Source: JAANXG01 sp034520625
GTDB taxonomy: Bacteria; Pseudomonadota; Gammaproteobacteria; Arenicellales; JAANXG01
DNA length: 64,000 nucleotides
Direction: 5' to 3'
Assembly (NCBI GenBank): GCA_034520625.1
Contig: JAXHNI010000004.1
Span: 186,001 to 250,000, forward strand
Part shown: piece by piece, positions 35,737 through 43,539 of the stretch
How the letters are laid out: each line of letters begins with the position of its first letter
Numbering within the stretch: position 1 is the first letter of the stretch
Program-made: the position numbers and the translations under genes
The notes under the pieces: model-generated
The model's input: only the letters and a program-made list of their open reading frames with translations
Database searches by the model: none
Told to the model about the DNA's origin: nothing

Positions 35737-35966
35737 CGATTTTCCCATGGGCTGCAGCGGCGGAGCACCTTGTTGCTGGCCCTGTGGCCTGCCAGTTTTC
35801 ATAGTAAGATGCGCGGTGCAGGTTCGGTTCATGGCATTGCGATGGCGCTGAAATCCCGGCCTCGACTTGATATGACATTGCGCCCTTCTCCGATGACGAC
35901 GAGTCCGGCGGGGATTCCCGTCGCGGAACCCCCGCCGCCCCGGGAGCGCATGAGCCCCGCTGACCC

Positions 35967-37157
35967 ATGACCATTCGAAACCAGCGCTTGAGCACCCCGT
36001 CCGGAGACCGTGTGCGGCAGGGTGTCGGGGCCGGCAGGCTCGCTTCGATTCTGATGGCGGTGACGGGCATCGGAATCGTTTATCTGTATCCGGGCAGCAT
36101 CCCGGTTGTTCTGTCCGTGGCGATCGCGCTCGCCGTGGGCCTGTATTTCACCACCGGCTCCGCCGCGTCCGACCGGGCGGGGGTGCCGCAGAAGATACTC
36201 GAAGAACACCGGCTGCTGGTGGAAAGCATCGAGAGCGCACCCATTCCGTTTGCCGTATACGACCAGGACGACTATCTGATCGTGTGCAACGAGTCCTACG
36301 AAGAGCTGTACGGTGACGCCTTCGACAAGCTTCGCAGCCGCGGCGGCGATCGGCGTATCCACTACGCCGACCTGGTGCGGGCTTTCAACGCCGGCTCAAT
36401 GAATGCCGGTGAGCTGGACGATTACGTCGCGGAGCGCTGCCGGGCGCAGCGCAGCGCGGACGGCACCGCCGTGGATCGCCTGTATTCCGGTTTCGGTTGG
36501 CTGCGGGTAACGAAATTCGCCACCCCGGCCGGCGCCGTCGCCGGCTTCGCCGTGGATGTCAACGAGCTGAAAGACCGTGAGGCGGCCCTCCAGGCGCAAA
36601 TCGAGAAAAGCAGGTTGCTCGAAGACAGGCTCCGGCAACTGGCGAATACCGATCACCTGACCGGATTGGCGAACCGGCGGCGATTTTTGGAGTGCCTGGA
36701 GGCGGAGTTCGCGCGCGCCAATCGTTTCGAGGCGCCCTTGAGCGTGGTGATGATGGATATCGACAGGTTCAAGGCTATCAACGATGTGCACGGGCACGGC
36801 TACGGGGATGAGGTGATCGACCGTGTCGCTGGTGCCGCCGCCGGGCAATTGCGCGAACACGTGGACCTGATCGGAAGGTTGGGTGGAGAGGAGTTCGGGA
36901 TACTCCTGCCCTCAACCGGTGAGGACGGCGCGCTGGAGTGTGCGAAGCGGATATGCAGCGCCGTCGCCGCCCTTGAATTCGAATCCGGGGGCGCAACGAT
37001 CCGGGTCACCGCCAGCTTCGGCATCGCGGGCATACTGGCGTCGGACCGGTTGCATTCCGAGTGCATCGCCCGCGCGGACAACGCCCTCTATCAGGCCAAG
37101 ACCGCAGGGAGAAACCGCGTGGTTGTCTGGCGGGAGGACGCCCCATGCGCCGGCTGA
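35967..37157 (+). CDS. Membrane-bound PAS-GGDEF diguanylate cyclase
   Basis: A 396-residue protein. Two membrane helices (about residues 25-65) are followed by a PAS-like domain (ESAPIPFAVYDQDDYLIVCNESYEELYG, in parts) and a GGDEF domain. The GGDEF domain has DHLTGLANRRRFLE, MMDIDRFKAINDVHGHGYGD and the active-site GGEEF, so it should make cyclic di-GMP. The inhibitory RxxD site five residues before GGEEF reads EHVD, so product inhibition is probably absent. It overlaps the next gene by 13 nt. The 230-nt region upstream is gene-free. Confidence 0.92.
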   Translation: MTIRNQRLSTPSGDRVRQGVGAGRLASILMAVTGIGIVYLYPGSIPVVLSVAIALAVGLYFTTGSAASDRAGVPQKILEEHRLLVESIESAPIPFAVYDQDDYLIVCNESYEELYGDAFDKLRSRGGDRRIHYADLVRAFNAGSMNAGELDDYVAERCRAQRSADGTAVDRLYSGFGWLRVTKFATPAGAVAGFAVDVNELKDREAALQAQIEKSRLLEDRLRQLANTDHLTGLANRRRFLECLEAEFARANRFEAPLSVVMMDIDRFKAINDVHGHGYGDEVIDRVAGAAAGQLREHVDLIGRLGGEEFGILLPSTGEDGALECAKRICSAVAALEFESGGATIRVTASFGIAGILASDRLHSECIARADNALYQAKTAGRNRVVVWREDAPCAG

Positions 37158-37765
37158 CCGGCTTGGTGGCCGGGATTTCGCTCATCCTGCTCGCCGGCTG
37201 CGCGTCGCAGCCGCCCCGCAATCAGCACAATCTGTGCTCGGTCTTCAGCCAGCACCCCGAATGGTACGACTACGCCAAGGCATCGGAGGAAACCTGGGGA
37301 ACGCCGGCTCACATACTGATGGCGTTCGTCCGCCATGAGTCCAGTTATCGGTCCAACGCCAAACCCCCGGTGGAATGGTTTCTTTTCATCCCCCTCGGAC
37401 GGCCGTCGTCGGCGAAGGGGTTCGCCCAGATACAGGATCCGGCCTGGCAGGACTACAGGCGGGAACGCGGCGGCCTGTTCCGTGCGCGTTCCAGCATGGA
37501 GGATGCCCTGGACTTTGTCGGCTGGTACAACAACAAGAGCAACACCATGCTGGGAATTTCCAAATGGGATCCGGAGCAGCTTTATCTCGCGTACCACGAA
37601 GGCCATGCGGGCTACCGGCGCGGCAGCTACAAGAACAAGCCGGAACTGCTGCGCGTGGCCGGGCGCGTTGATCACACCGCCCGGGAATACGGCGAACAGC
37701 TTCGGCGTTGTGAAGAAAGGTTCCGGTGCAGAAAGTGGTATCAGGTCGGACCGTTGTGCGGCTGA
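37145..37765 (+). CDS. Lysozyme-like (SLT-type) lipoprotein
   Basis: A 206-residue exported lipoprotein. The signal sequence MRRLTGLVAGISLILLAGC ends in a lipobox with Cys19. The mature part resembles soluble lytic transglycosylases: HILMAFVRHESSYRSNAKPP with a likely catalytic Glu, GFAQIQDPAWQDYR, and AYHEGHAGYRRGSY. Such proteins cleave peptidoglycan glycan strands at the outer membrane. The ATG at 37145 overlaps the diguanylate cyclase gene by 13 nt, so the two are probably cotranscribed. Confidence 0.85.
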   Translation: MRRLTGLVAGISLILLAGCASQPPRNQHNLCSVFSQHPEWYDYAKASEETWGTPAHILMAFVRHESSYRSNAKPPVEWFLFIPLGRPSSAKGFAQIQDPAWQDYRRERGGLFRARSSMEDALDFVGWYNNKSNTMLGISKWDPEQLYLAYHEGHAGYRRGSYKNKPELLRVAGRVDHTAREYGEQLRRCEERFRCRKWYQVGPLCG

Positions 37766-37948
37766 TCGAGGCGACCGCTCAGCCGGTGATTCGCTCCGGG
37801 CCGCCGCACTGGTTACAGGTCTCGTGAGCCCAGGCCATGGCGGCGCGGCGCTGGGCGGGTTGTCCTGACCTCGAGGTGCTTTCGCTGGCCCCGGCCCGCC
37901 GGGGTCACGTGGTGTCGCAGTGTGGTGTTGAGCGCGAAGATTTCATGA

Positions 37949-37971
37949 AAAATGCGTAGGGAACGCATTTT
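37949..37971. terminator. Hairpin with A/T ends, probable terminator
   Basis: AAAATGCGT (37949-37957) and ACGCATTTT (37963-37971) form a perfect 9-bp stem with a 5-nt loop. T residues end one arm and A residues the other, so it can work in both directions. It lies about 185 nt after the lysozyme-like gene and 260 nt after the stop of the methyltransferase gene on the opposite strand. Confidence 0.55.
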
Positions 37972-37994
37972 CACCGCTTTAGCGGGCCCGCGAA

Positions 37995-38052
37995 GCGGGT
38001 GAATATCAGGACGAAACGAGCAAAGCGAGTCAGATTCACCCGCGGTTTCGTC
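37995..38052. repeat. Two interleaved inverted repeats (possible pseudoknot)
   Basis: GCGGGTGAAT (37995-38004) pairs with ATTCACCCGC (38034-38043). GACGAAAC (38010-38017) pairs with GTTTCGTC (38045-38052). Each pairing is perfect, and the two cross, so an RNA could form an H-type pseudoknot or switch between two hairpins. No gene was recognised here. Confidence 0.5.
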
Positions 38053-38117
38053 ACCAGGGCAGGCCGCCCCTTGACGTTGCACGCGCTGTTTTTATCACGA
38101 ATTATCCGGCACCCGAA

Positions 38118-38188
38118 GTGGCTTTAGCCGCGATTTCTTGGATGGGGGCGGTTCTGTGGAGAGGGTCGCGGCTGAAGCCGCTTCTACT
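38118..38188. repeat. REP-like inverted pair
   Basis: AGTGGCTTTAGCCGCGA (38118-38134) and TCGCGGCTGAAGCCGCTTCTAC (38167-38188) are inverted copies of one another. They match the GTAGGAGCGGCTTTAGCCGCGA-type REP sequence that I know from Pseudomonas and Xanthomonadaceae genomes. A second pair was not seen elsewhere in the window, nor was a RAYT transposase. Confidence 0.6.
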
Positions 38189-38233
38189 TGCTTCGTTTTG
38201 TCCGCCTCATAGTGCCGGCAGAACGGGTCGACA

Positions 38234-38932
38234 TTAGTGGCGGGGTTCACCAGTCTGGGCGACCAGTATGAAGGAATGGGAAAAATAGCCGCGGAATCGC
38301 TGCTTCCATGTCTTGTGCCAGCTTCCTCTCGGCTGAACCCAGCAGCTGTCGACAACCGTCAAACCCTGGCGGCGCATCAGTTCCGTCAAGGTGATTGGAT
38401 CGAACCAGCAGGTATGCTCCTCGTGCACTTGGGGCCGGTGCTTTCGCCAGATTTTGCCGCTTTGCTTGCAGTAAAAAGGGTTCGGGGTCGACACGATCAC
38501 AACGCCGTTCGCATCGAGATGACTTTTCATGTTTCTTAAAAAGGCACCGGGATTGTCCAGATGTTCGATGATCTCGCCCGCGACGATGGTGTCGAAGGTT
38601 CGATCCAGCACGATATCTTCCGCGTTGCCGCAGTGAACTTTGTATCCCATGGTGTTGAGTTCTTCCACGCCCTCCGGATCGAGGTCGACACCGACCACTT
38701 CCGCATTGTTCTGGCTGATTTGCTGAAACAGCGCGTCCGGCTTGCGTACACGCTGGCGCGAATCGTCCACTTTTCGCCTGGAGTCCACCACACCCACGTC
38801 CAGGACGCGGCGATTGGTGACATAAGGTAAGATGACGTCCAACCGGTCACGGACGGTTCGTTGCGGAATCGAAGCCCGCCAGTCAGGTGTTGGTGGCATC
38901 GCGCTGGCTCCGCAGCTCCCGGATAAAAACAT
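38234..38932 (-). CDS. SAM-dependent class I methyltransferase
   Basis: A 232-residue methyltransferase of the UbiG/Methyltransf_11-like type. Visible blocks are RRVLDVGVVDS (a motif I variant), AEVVGVDLDPEGVEELNTMG, FDTIVAGEIIEHLDNPGAFL and GVVIVSTPNPFYCKQ. The arrangement resembles methyltransferases of cell-surface glycan loci that act on sugars or lipid-linked substrates; the substrate is unknown. The ATG at 38932 follows GGGAGAGC. Its start overlaps the degraded membrane-protein gene on the same strand, so the two once formed an operon. Confidence 0.82.
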   Translation of the reverse strand: MFLSGSCGASAMPPTPDWRASIPQRTVRDRLDVILPYVTNRRVLDVGVVDSRRKVDDSRQRVRKPDALFQQISQNNAEVVGVDLDPEGVEELNTMGYKVHCGNAEDIVLDRTFDTIVAGEIIEHLDNPGAFLRNMKSHLDANGVVIVSTPNPFYCKQSGKIWRKHRPQVHEEHTCWFDPITLTELMRRQGLTVVDSCWVQPRGSWHKTWKQRFRGYFSHSFILVAQTGEPRH

Positions 38933-39387
38933 GCTCTCCCGCGACCATCGCGATCACGAATACGGCGATCAGCGGATCCCGCCGCACATTCCAGGCGACT
39001 ATGCCGAGAAAGCTGACAAGCAGCATCATGGTCAATACCGCGATCACCTTGTCCGGTAGCTTCGAGTGGATATGAGCGACCGTTGTGCGATGGTGGGCGT
39101 TACGGTCAGCGCCAGAATCGCTACGCGCAATGCGTCCACGGAGCGGTCGCGACCCATTCGTTCCGGCCGTCAGGGACCACAGTGTGGGGTCGAAAAAAAA
39201 GGTTCTCAGCACGACCACCGCCATGGTGGCCAGCGCCAGCATGTAGCCAGCCGTCCAGGGCCGTGGCAATGGAGACGAGGGCAAGGGCGGCTATCTATAA
39301 CCATATGTCGGAATCGGGCGCGATCCACGCGGCGGCAGCGAAGACCAGGGCAGCGATGCCGAAAACGTTGTACTTGCTCATGTTCAT
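38883..39387 (-). pseudogene. Frameshifted polytopic membrane protein
   Basis: An ATG at 39387 with an AAGGAG ribosome site starts MNMSKYNVFGIAALVFAAAA, but the frame stops at a TAG at 39295-39297 after about 30 residues. Hydrophobic sequence continues in shifted frames: AALALVSIATALDGW, then GYMLALATMAVVVLRTFFFD, then DALRVAILALTVTPTIAQRS, and finally DKVIAVLTMMLLVSFLGIVA ending ELRSQRDATNT. Together they would be a roughly 165-residue protein with four or five helices. At least three frame changes are needed, so the gene is broken unless there are sequencing errors. Confidence 0.6.
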
Positions 39388-39423
39388 GATGTTACTCCTT
39401 GACCAGATACGGCGCACGCCGAT

Positions 39424-39838
39424 CACCGGTAATTTCGGGGCCATGCTGGCAACGCCGTTGGTGCGATTGGGGGAAATCCTGACACTGGACCGGGATCTGG
39501 TATGTCCTTTCTACAAGGCTAAGATGGTGAAGGCGATTGCCGCCTTTACCTGCGCAATGCAGGACAGCGAATGCCCCTGGTACATTCGCAAGCCGGAAGG
39601 GGGCATGTTTCTGTGACTCTGGTTCCCGGGATTGCCGGTGTCTAGCCTGACGCTTAATCAGCGACAGAAGGCGGAAGGAGTGCTGGTGGTGTCGGGACGT
39701 TATTTCTCTCCGGGGCTGCCGGACAATGACCAGTGGCGCCGCCGCCATAAATGCCTGCGGGCAACGTACTCCCAGAACGAAGAACAGGTGGTAGCCCGAG
39801 GCTGGAAATCATTGCTGGAGAGGTGCAGGCTGTTTTAG
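39424..39838 (+). pseudogene. avtA: Valine-pyruvate aminotransferase, C-terminal remnant
   Basis: The plus-strand frame reads GNFGAMLATPLVRLGEILTL, CPFYKAKMVKAIAAFTCAMQ and CPWYIRKPEGGMFL. A TGA (39614-39616) then stands where the family has Trp, and in the same frame LWFPGLPVSSL, GVLVVSGRYFSPGLP and CLRATYSQNEEQV follow. This is the last third of AvtA, the PLP aminotransferase making valine or alanine. The first two thirds, including the catalytic lysine, are missing. It is therefore a pseudogene with a deletion and a nonsense mutation. Confidence 0.8.
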
Positions 39839-39861
39839 CTGCGGCGGGATAGTCTACCGTT

Positions 39862-40617
39862 TCAATCCGGGAACCGGGCCTGATCCAGGGTTATTTCGTA
39901 ACGGCTGCCGTCAGGCTGCACCTGAAGCAGTCTTACCAGCACGTATTCCTGATCCGGGGCGAACCACATCAGGGTTTCCCGCTTGCTTTCGTCTTCCCGC
40001 ACTTTCTCTGCCTTGACAGTCTTCAGGGCGCCGCTGCCAGTGTCGATGCGCTCTTCGCCGACAATGGCAAAGACATCTTCATCATAGCGGGCCTTCTCCA
40101 GCACCGAATAGGACATGCGGGTTTTACCGGCCTTTATGTCCTGCAGCAGCTGTAATTGATAACCCATAGGGTCCAGGGTATTGTTCTTAAGCTTCATTGA
40201 GAAGGGTTTGCCCCGGTAATGGCCTGTGGCATTGCCCGCTTCCCAGTCGAAATCAATTGCCTGTTCCCGGTTTTTCACGAAAAGCCCGGAGAGTTTATAA
40301 CGATACCGCAGGGGGATCACCTGGCCGTCTTCCCAGCGGAGCTCCAGGGATTCGTCGATGTCTGCGATAAACGAGTCTACATTGGTCCTGAACAACCAGG
40401 TTCCGTCCTCCTGTTGCAGGAGGACCCGCTCGGCATCGCCATTCAGGGACAGGCCTTTTTCCATGGAGGCATTGTAGCTGATACGCATGGGGACTAGTTC
40501 GGCGCTAGCGCCTCCCGCGGGTGCGTCTTCGGAAGCGAGGCTATGACCGGTCAGGCCCGCCAATAGTGCGGTGAGCCAAAGGCCGATGAGTTTTCGGCTG
40601 TTGCTCGGTAGTGCCAT
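39862..40617 (-). CDS. DUF3108 domain protein, exported
   Basis: A 251-residue protein with a signal peptide (MALPSNSRKLIGLWLTALLA...) and the DUF3108 domain: MRISYNASMEKGLSLNGDAE, DESLELRWEDGQVIPLRYRY (in part), AIDFDWEAGNATGHYRGKPF and LQLLQDIKAG. The function of the domain is unknown; it is probably periplasmic. ATG 40617 precedes the signal peptide directly. In related bacteria this gene follows purN, and a purN remnant is found just upstream here. It appears intact although its neighbours have decayed. Confidence 0.85.
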   Translation of the reverse strand: MALPSNSRKLIGLWLTALLAGLTGHSLASEDAPAGGASAELVPMRISYNASMEKGLSLNGDAERVLLQQEDGTWLFRTNVDSFIADIDESLELRWEDGQVIPLRYRYKLSGLFVKNREQAIDFDWEAGNATGHYRGKPFSMKLKNNTLDPMGYQLQLLQDIKAGKTRMSYSVLEKARYDEDVFAIVGEERIDTGSGALKTVKAEKVREDESKRETLMWFAPDQEYVLVRLLQVQPDGSRYEITLDQARFPD

Positions 40618-40774
40618 CAAAAATATACCCTGGAGTTGACCTGACAGGACAGGTTGGGAGTGAGTGTATCGCAATCCCTGTCTGTTATCATGACAATCTC
40701 GTCGCCTCAGGGTTCCCTTCCGACAAAGGTTACCCTGATTATTTCGAAGCAGGGGTGTGCGCAGTGTCGTCAGG

Positions 40775-41148
40775 TTACCGCATTAGCCGGGCCATGGGTT
40801 CCCCATCAATCAGCACTTGGTCCCGTTCTCCCAGTGCCAACTGGCCTTCACAGAACCAGCGCAGTACGATGGGGTAAAGCAGGTGCTCCCAGACCTGGAT
40901 TTTCCCGCCAGGGGGTTGGCCGTGTCATCTGGGGTTACAGCCACTTCTGCCTGGGCAATGACCGGGCCTCCATTCAGCTCTTTTGTGACGAAGTGCACCG
41001 AGACGCGATGCGCCGGATCACCAGACTTGAGAACCCGCTGGTGGGTGTTCAGGCCAGTGTGTCTGGGCAGGAGGGGGGTGGATGTCGATTAGCTTGCCCC
41101 TCAGGGCCCGCACGAAATCCGTGGTTATTAACCCGTGCATTAACAGGA
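40775..41148 (-). pseudogene. purN: Phosphoribosylglycinamide formyltransferase remnant
   Basis: Read on the minus strand in three frame segments this is PurN: MHGLITTDFVRALRGKLIDI with the IHP motif, then (frame change in a C-run) LLPRHTGLNTHQRVL and VHFVTKELNGGPVIAQAEVA, then (frame change at GGGAAAATCC, one A short) IQVWEHLLYPIVLRW and GEPMARLMR with the TAA at 40775. The N-terminal third, with the folate/GAR-binding start, is replaced by an IS91-type remnant. The locus cannot make active PurN. Confidence 0.8.
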
Positions 41149-41613
41149 CTAGTGCCGTGACGCCGATACAGCGCTTTCGAAGTGCGCTGAATCTCAACAT
41201 ACACCTTCACATGCTGTTTCTGGACGGGGTGTATCTCATAGATGGCGGGTCGCTCGCGTTTTGCCGCCTTCCACCGCCGCGTACCCCGGCGCTGGAAGGG
41301 CTCACCCATACGATCAGCCAATAGGTTGGCGCTAACCTGGAACGCGAGGGCCTGCTGGTGCGGGATATCGAGAACACCTGCCTGCAACTCCAGTCCGCCA
41401 ACGAATCTGCCATCAACGATCTGCTCGGCCATTCGATCACCTACCGCGACGCCGTCGGCCCCTAGGCGGGGCGCGCTGACATGTCAGGCGTAAAGTCTGA
41501 CCCACAATGGCTTCGTTTTGCCATATCAAGGTTAGCCAAGACCGCCGGCTTCTCATTGCACGGCGGTGTCGTCGTCAACAACCATCAGCGCCGCAAGTGT
41601 CCTCTTCGACATT
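41149..41613 (+). mobile_element. IS91-family transposase remnant
   Basis: Plus-strand translation gives SAVTPIQRFRSALNLNIHLH and MLFLDGVYLIDGG, the central block of IS91-type transposases. A TAG at 41322 interrupts it, then NLEREGLLVRDIEN and NDLLGHSITYRDAVGP continue in frame to another TAG at 41463. A further match, LAKTAGFSLHGGVVV, lies near 41535-41580. Stops, shifts and missing ends show it is inactive. It adjoins the broken purN. Confidence 0.75.
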
Positions 41614-41790
41614 AGGCTCGGCCTGACGGAAAGCGCGGGTTTGAACAAATCATCGAAACCATTCAGAATCCGGCAGCAAACTAACCGCCGGCATGCTGGC
41701 GCCGCGAAGCCGTTTCTAAGCCGCGTCACGGGGGCACACCAATCGCGGAAAACCTGCACGAAACACCCGGGCCCAGGGAGGTTGGCTAGG

Positions 41791-43167
41791 ATGGACCGAT
41801 GGCGCCCCTCTCCGGCGCTGCGGGTCCTGCAGAACTCCACACCGTGGTATACAGACGGACGGTATAACTTGAAACTCAACGCGCTCAGCGCAGCAATCTA
41901 CGGAGCACTGTTCCTGGGACTGGTCCTGGCATACCGTTTCGAGCTGCCTCGCTTTGACTACTGGGACGTCGTTTACAGAAGCACCTATGTGGTCATCGCC
42001 GATCCGAGCTCCGTGGTCGCGTATCTGTTTCGCGGCAATGAGTCCATGATGGTCGTGCCGAAGCTGTTTATCTACCTCAGCAATACGCTCGCGCCCCGCA
42101 GCGCACTCCTGGTGGAGCATGCGGCAACGCTGCTGCTCGGAGCCTGCTCCCACGTTCTGCTACTGCGCATCCTGCGCCTGCCGCTTGTCCCGGGCGCCGG
42201 TATCGAACTCGCTACCGTCCTGCGTTGGTGGCTGGTCCTGCTGTTGTTCTGGTGGCCCGCGGTGCTTCCGACATATACCAATACCTGGTTCGCCGTGCAG
42301 TATGGTCTGACGCTGTACTTCGGGCTGCTCGCTGTCCATGTGTACCAGCGCAGCGGCGGCCGGGGAGCGCGGCTTGTCCTGAGCTATGTGGCGTGGCTGG
42401 CCGCGGGGATGACTCACGGGACCGGGCTGCTGCTGGGGCCGGCCCTGGCGCTGGTCGCGGGGTTACGGGATCGCCGCTGGTATTTCGCCGTCGTCCTGTT
42501 TCTGGGCACCACCCTGGTGCTCTGGGTCCAACACTTGGTCTCGAGGGGCGTCGTACACAATTTGCAGCGCTTCGATTCACCGCTATCGTTGGATTCGTTG
42601 AAGTTCATGGCGCGGGTGGTGACCCCCCCGATTTGGGAGACGGCGCTGTTCGCACTGGTAGTCGCGCCGCTGCTTCTGCTGACGGTGTGGCTGTGTTTCA
42701 GACACAGCCAGAGCTTCTTGGAAAAGCCCTATTTCGTGCTGATACTGTGGGGCCTGGCTGTATGGCTGTCCATCTGGTTCGCGCGCGGCGGGTTCCAGTC
42801 CCATGCCAATCCCCATTACCTGAGATTTTTCGTGGTCGTCTACGCGGCGTGGGTGATGATGCTGCTCGACTTTGTCTGGCCCCGGTTGCCAATGTCGGCC
42901 GCAGCCTGGGCGGGTTGCGCGCTCTTCCTGGTTATCTGGCTCAAGGGAGTTGATGCGGGCGTCTCTCTGGCCGCCTCGTATCAGAACCAGATCCGGGCTG
43001 GGACCGCGGTGCTACGCGGCGAGTCTGGGGACCGCGAGTCACTGCGCTACCTTTACCCTGACACCGAGAAGCTCACCGATCTGTTTGTTCCCCGCCTGGC
43101 CGGCACCCGGGGCCGGATATATGGAGAGTTGGTGGGGCCCGGTACCGAAACACGGGACGGGAGCTGA
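41791..43167 (+). CDS. Polytopic membrane protein, possibly GT-C-type glycosyltransferase
   Basis: A 458-residue protein with about ten membrane helices, beginning near residue 30 (LNALSAAIYGALFLGLVLAY). The first external loop carries RFELPRFDYWDVVYR and NESMMVVPKLFIYLS; acidic residues in this loop are typical of GT-C glycosyltransferases, but no family signature is certain. A 60-residue soluble tail ends the protein. The ATG at 41791 follows GGGAGG at about 10 nt. It sits between an IS91 remnant and a histidine-kinase remnant, so it was probably acquired. Function unknown. Confidence 0.7.
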   Translation: MDRWRPSPALRVLQNSTPWYTDGRYNLKLNALSAAIYGALFLGLVLAYRFELPRFDYWDVVYRSTYVVIADPSSVVAYLFRGNESMMVVPKLFIYLSNTLAPRSALLVEHAATLLLGACSHVLLLRILRLPLVPGAGIELATVLRWWLVLLLFWWPAVLPTYTNTWFAVQYGLTLYFGLLAVHVYQRSGGRGARLVLSYVAWLAAGMTHGTGLLLGPALALVAGLRDRRWYFAVVLFLGTTLVLWVQHLVSRGVVHNLQRFDSPLSLDSLKFMARVVTPPIWETALFALVVAPLLLLTVWLCFRHSQSFLEKPYFVLILWGLAVWLSIWFARGGFQSHANPHYLRFFVVVYAAWVMMLLDFVWPRLPMSAAAWAGCALFLVIWLKGVDAGVSLAASYQNQIRAGTAVLRGESGDRESLRYLYPDTEKLTDLFVPRLAGTRGRIYGELVGPGTETRDGS

Positions 43168-43291
43168 CGCCGGCCCTGGTATCCCGGAGAACGCCCGCAG
43201 CAAAATATTCGAGCGTTTCTACCGCGCCGACAACAGCCGTCAAGCACAGGGCAGTGGCCTCGGTCGTGCTCTGGTGAAAGCGATCGTACAG
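43166..43291 (+). pseudogene. Histidine kinase HATPase domain fragment
   Basis: The frame reads DAGPGIPENARSKIFERFYR and ADNSRQAQGSGLGRALVKAI. These are the G1, F and G2 boxes of a sensor kinase ATPase domain (normally DNGPGIP...GSGLGLALV). The start coincides with the stop codon of the 458-residue membrane-protein gene, and about 40 codons later the similarity ends. No HisKA domain or response regulator is nearby. It is a fragment, probably left by a recombination event. Confidence 0.75.
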
Positions 43292-43539
43292 CCGCGCGAG
43301 GATCGTATTGTCCCCGAGGACAATGAGCCCTTTCTGCGCGCTCGGATGGATTTGTTGACGGCCTGCGTCACGCGTTGCAGGGAATCCCGAGGTAATCGTG
43401 AGCGTACTCAGGACAGAGTTCGGGAATCAGCCAGGCGCATTGAAATAATTTCGGTACCCGGCGCGAGTTGGTGTTGCCATTTGCCAGCTCCGGGCTTAAA
43501 GAATGCCCGAGATTAAACACATGGAGTTCGTTGGTCTGT

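Noticed and set aside
41553..41610. Minus-strand MSKRTLAALMVVDDDTAVQ, resembling the start of a response regulator
   Set aside because: It is only 19 codons before a stop and is antisense to a stretch that fits the IS91-type transposase remnant better.
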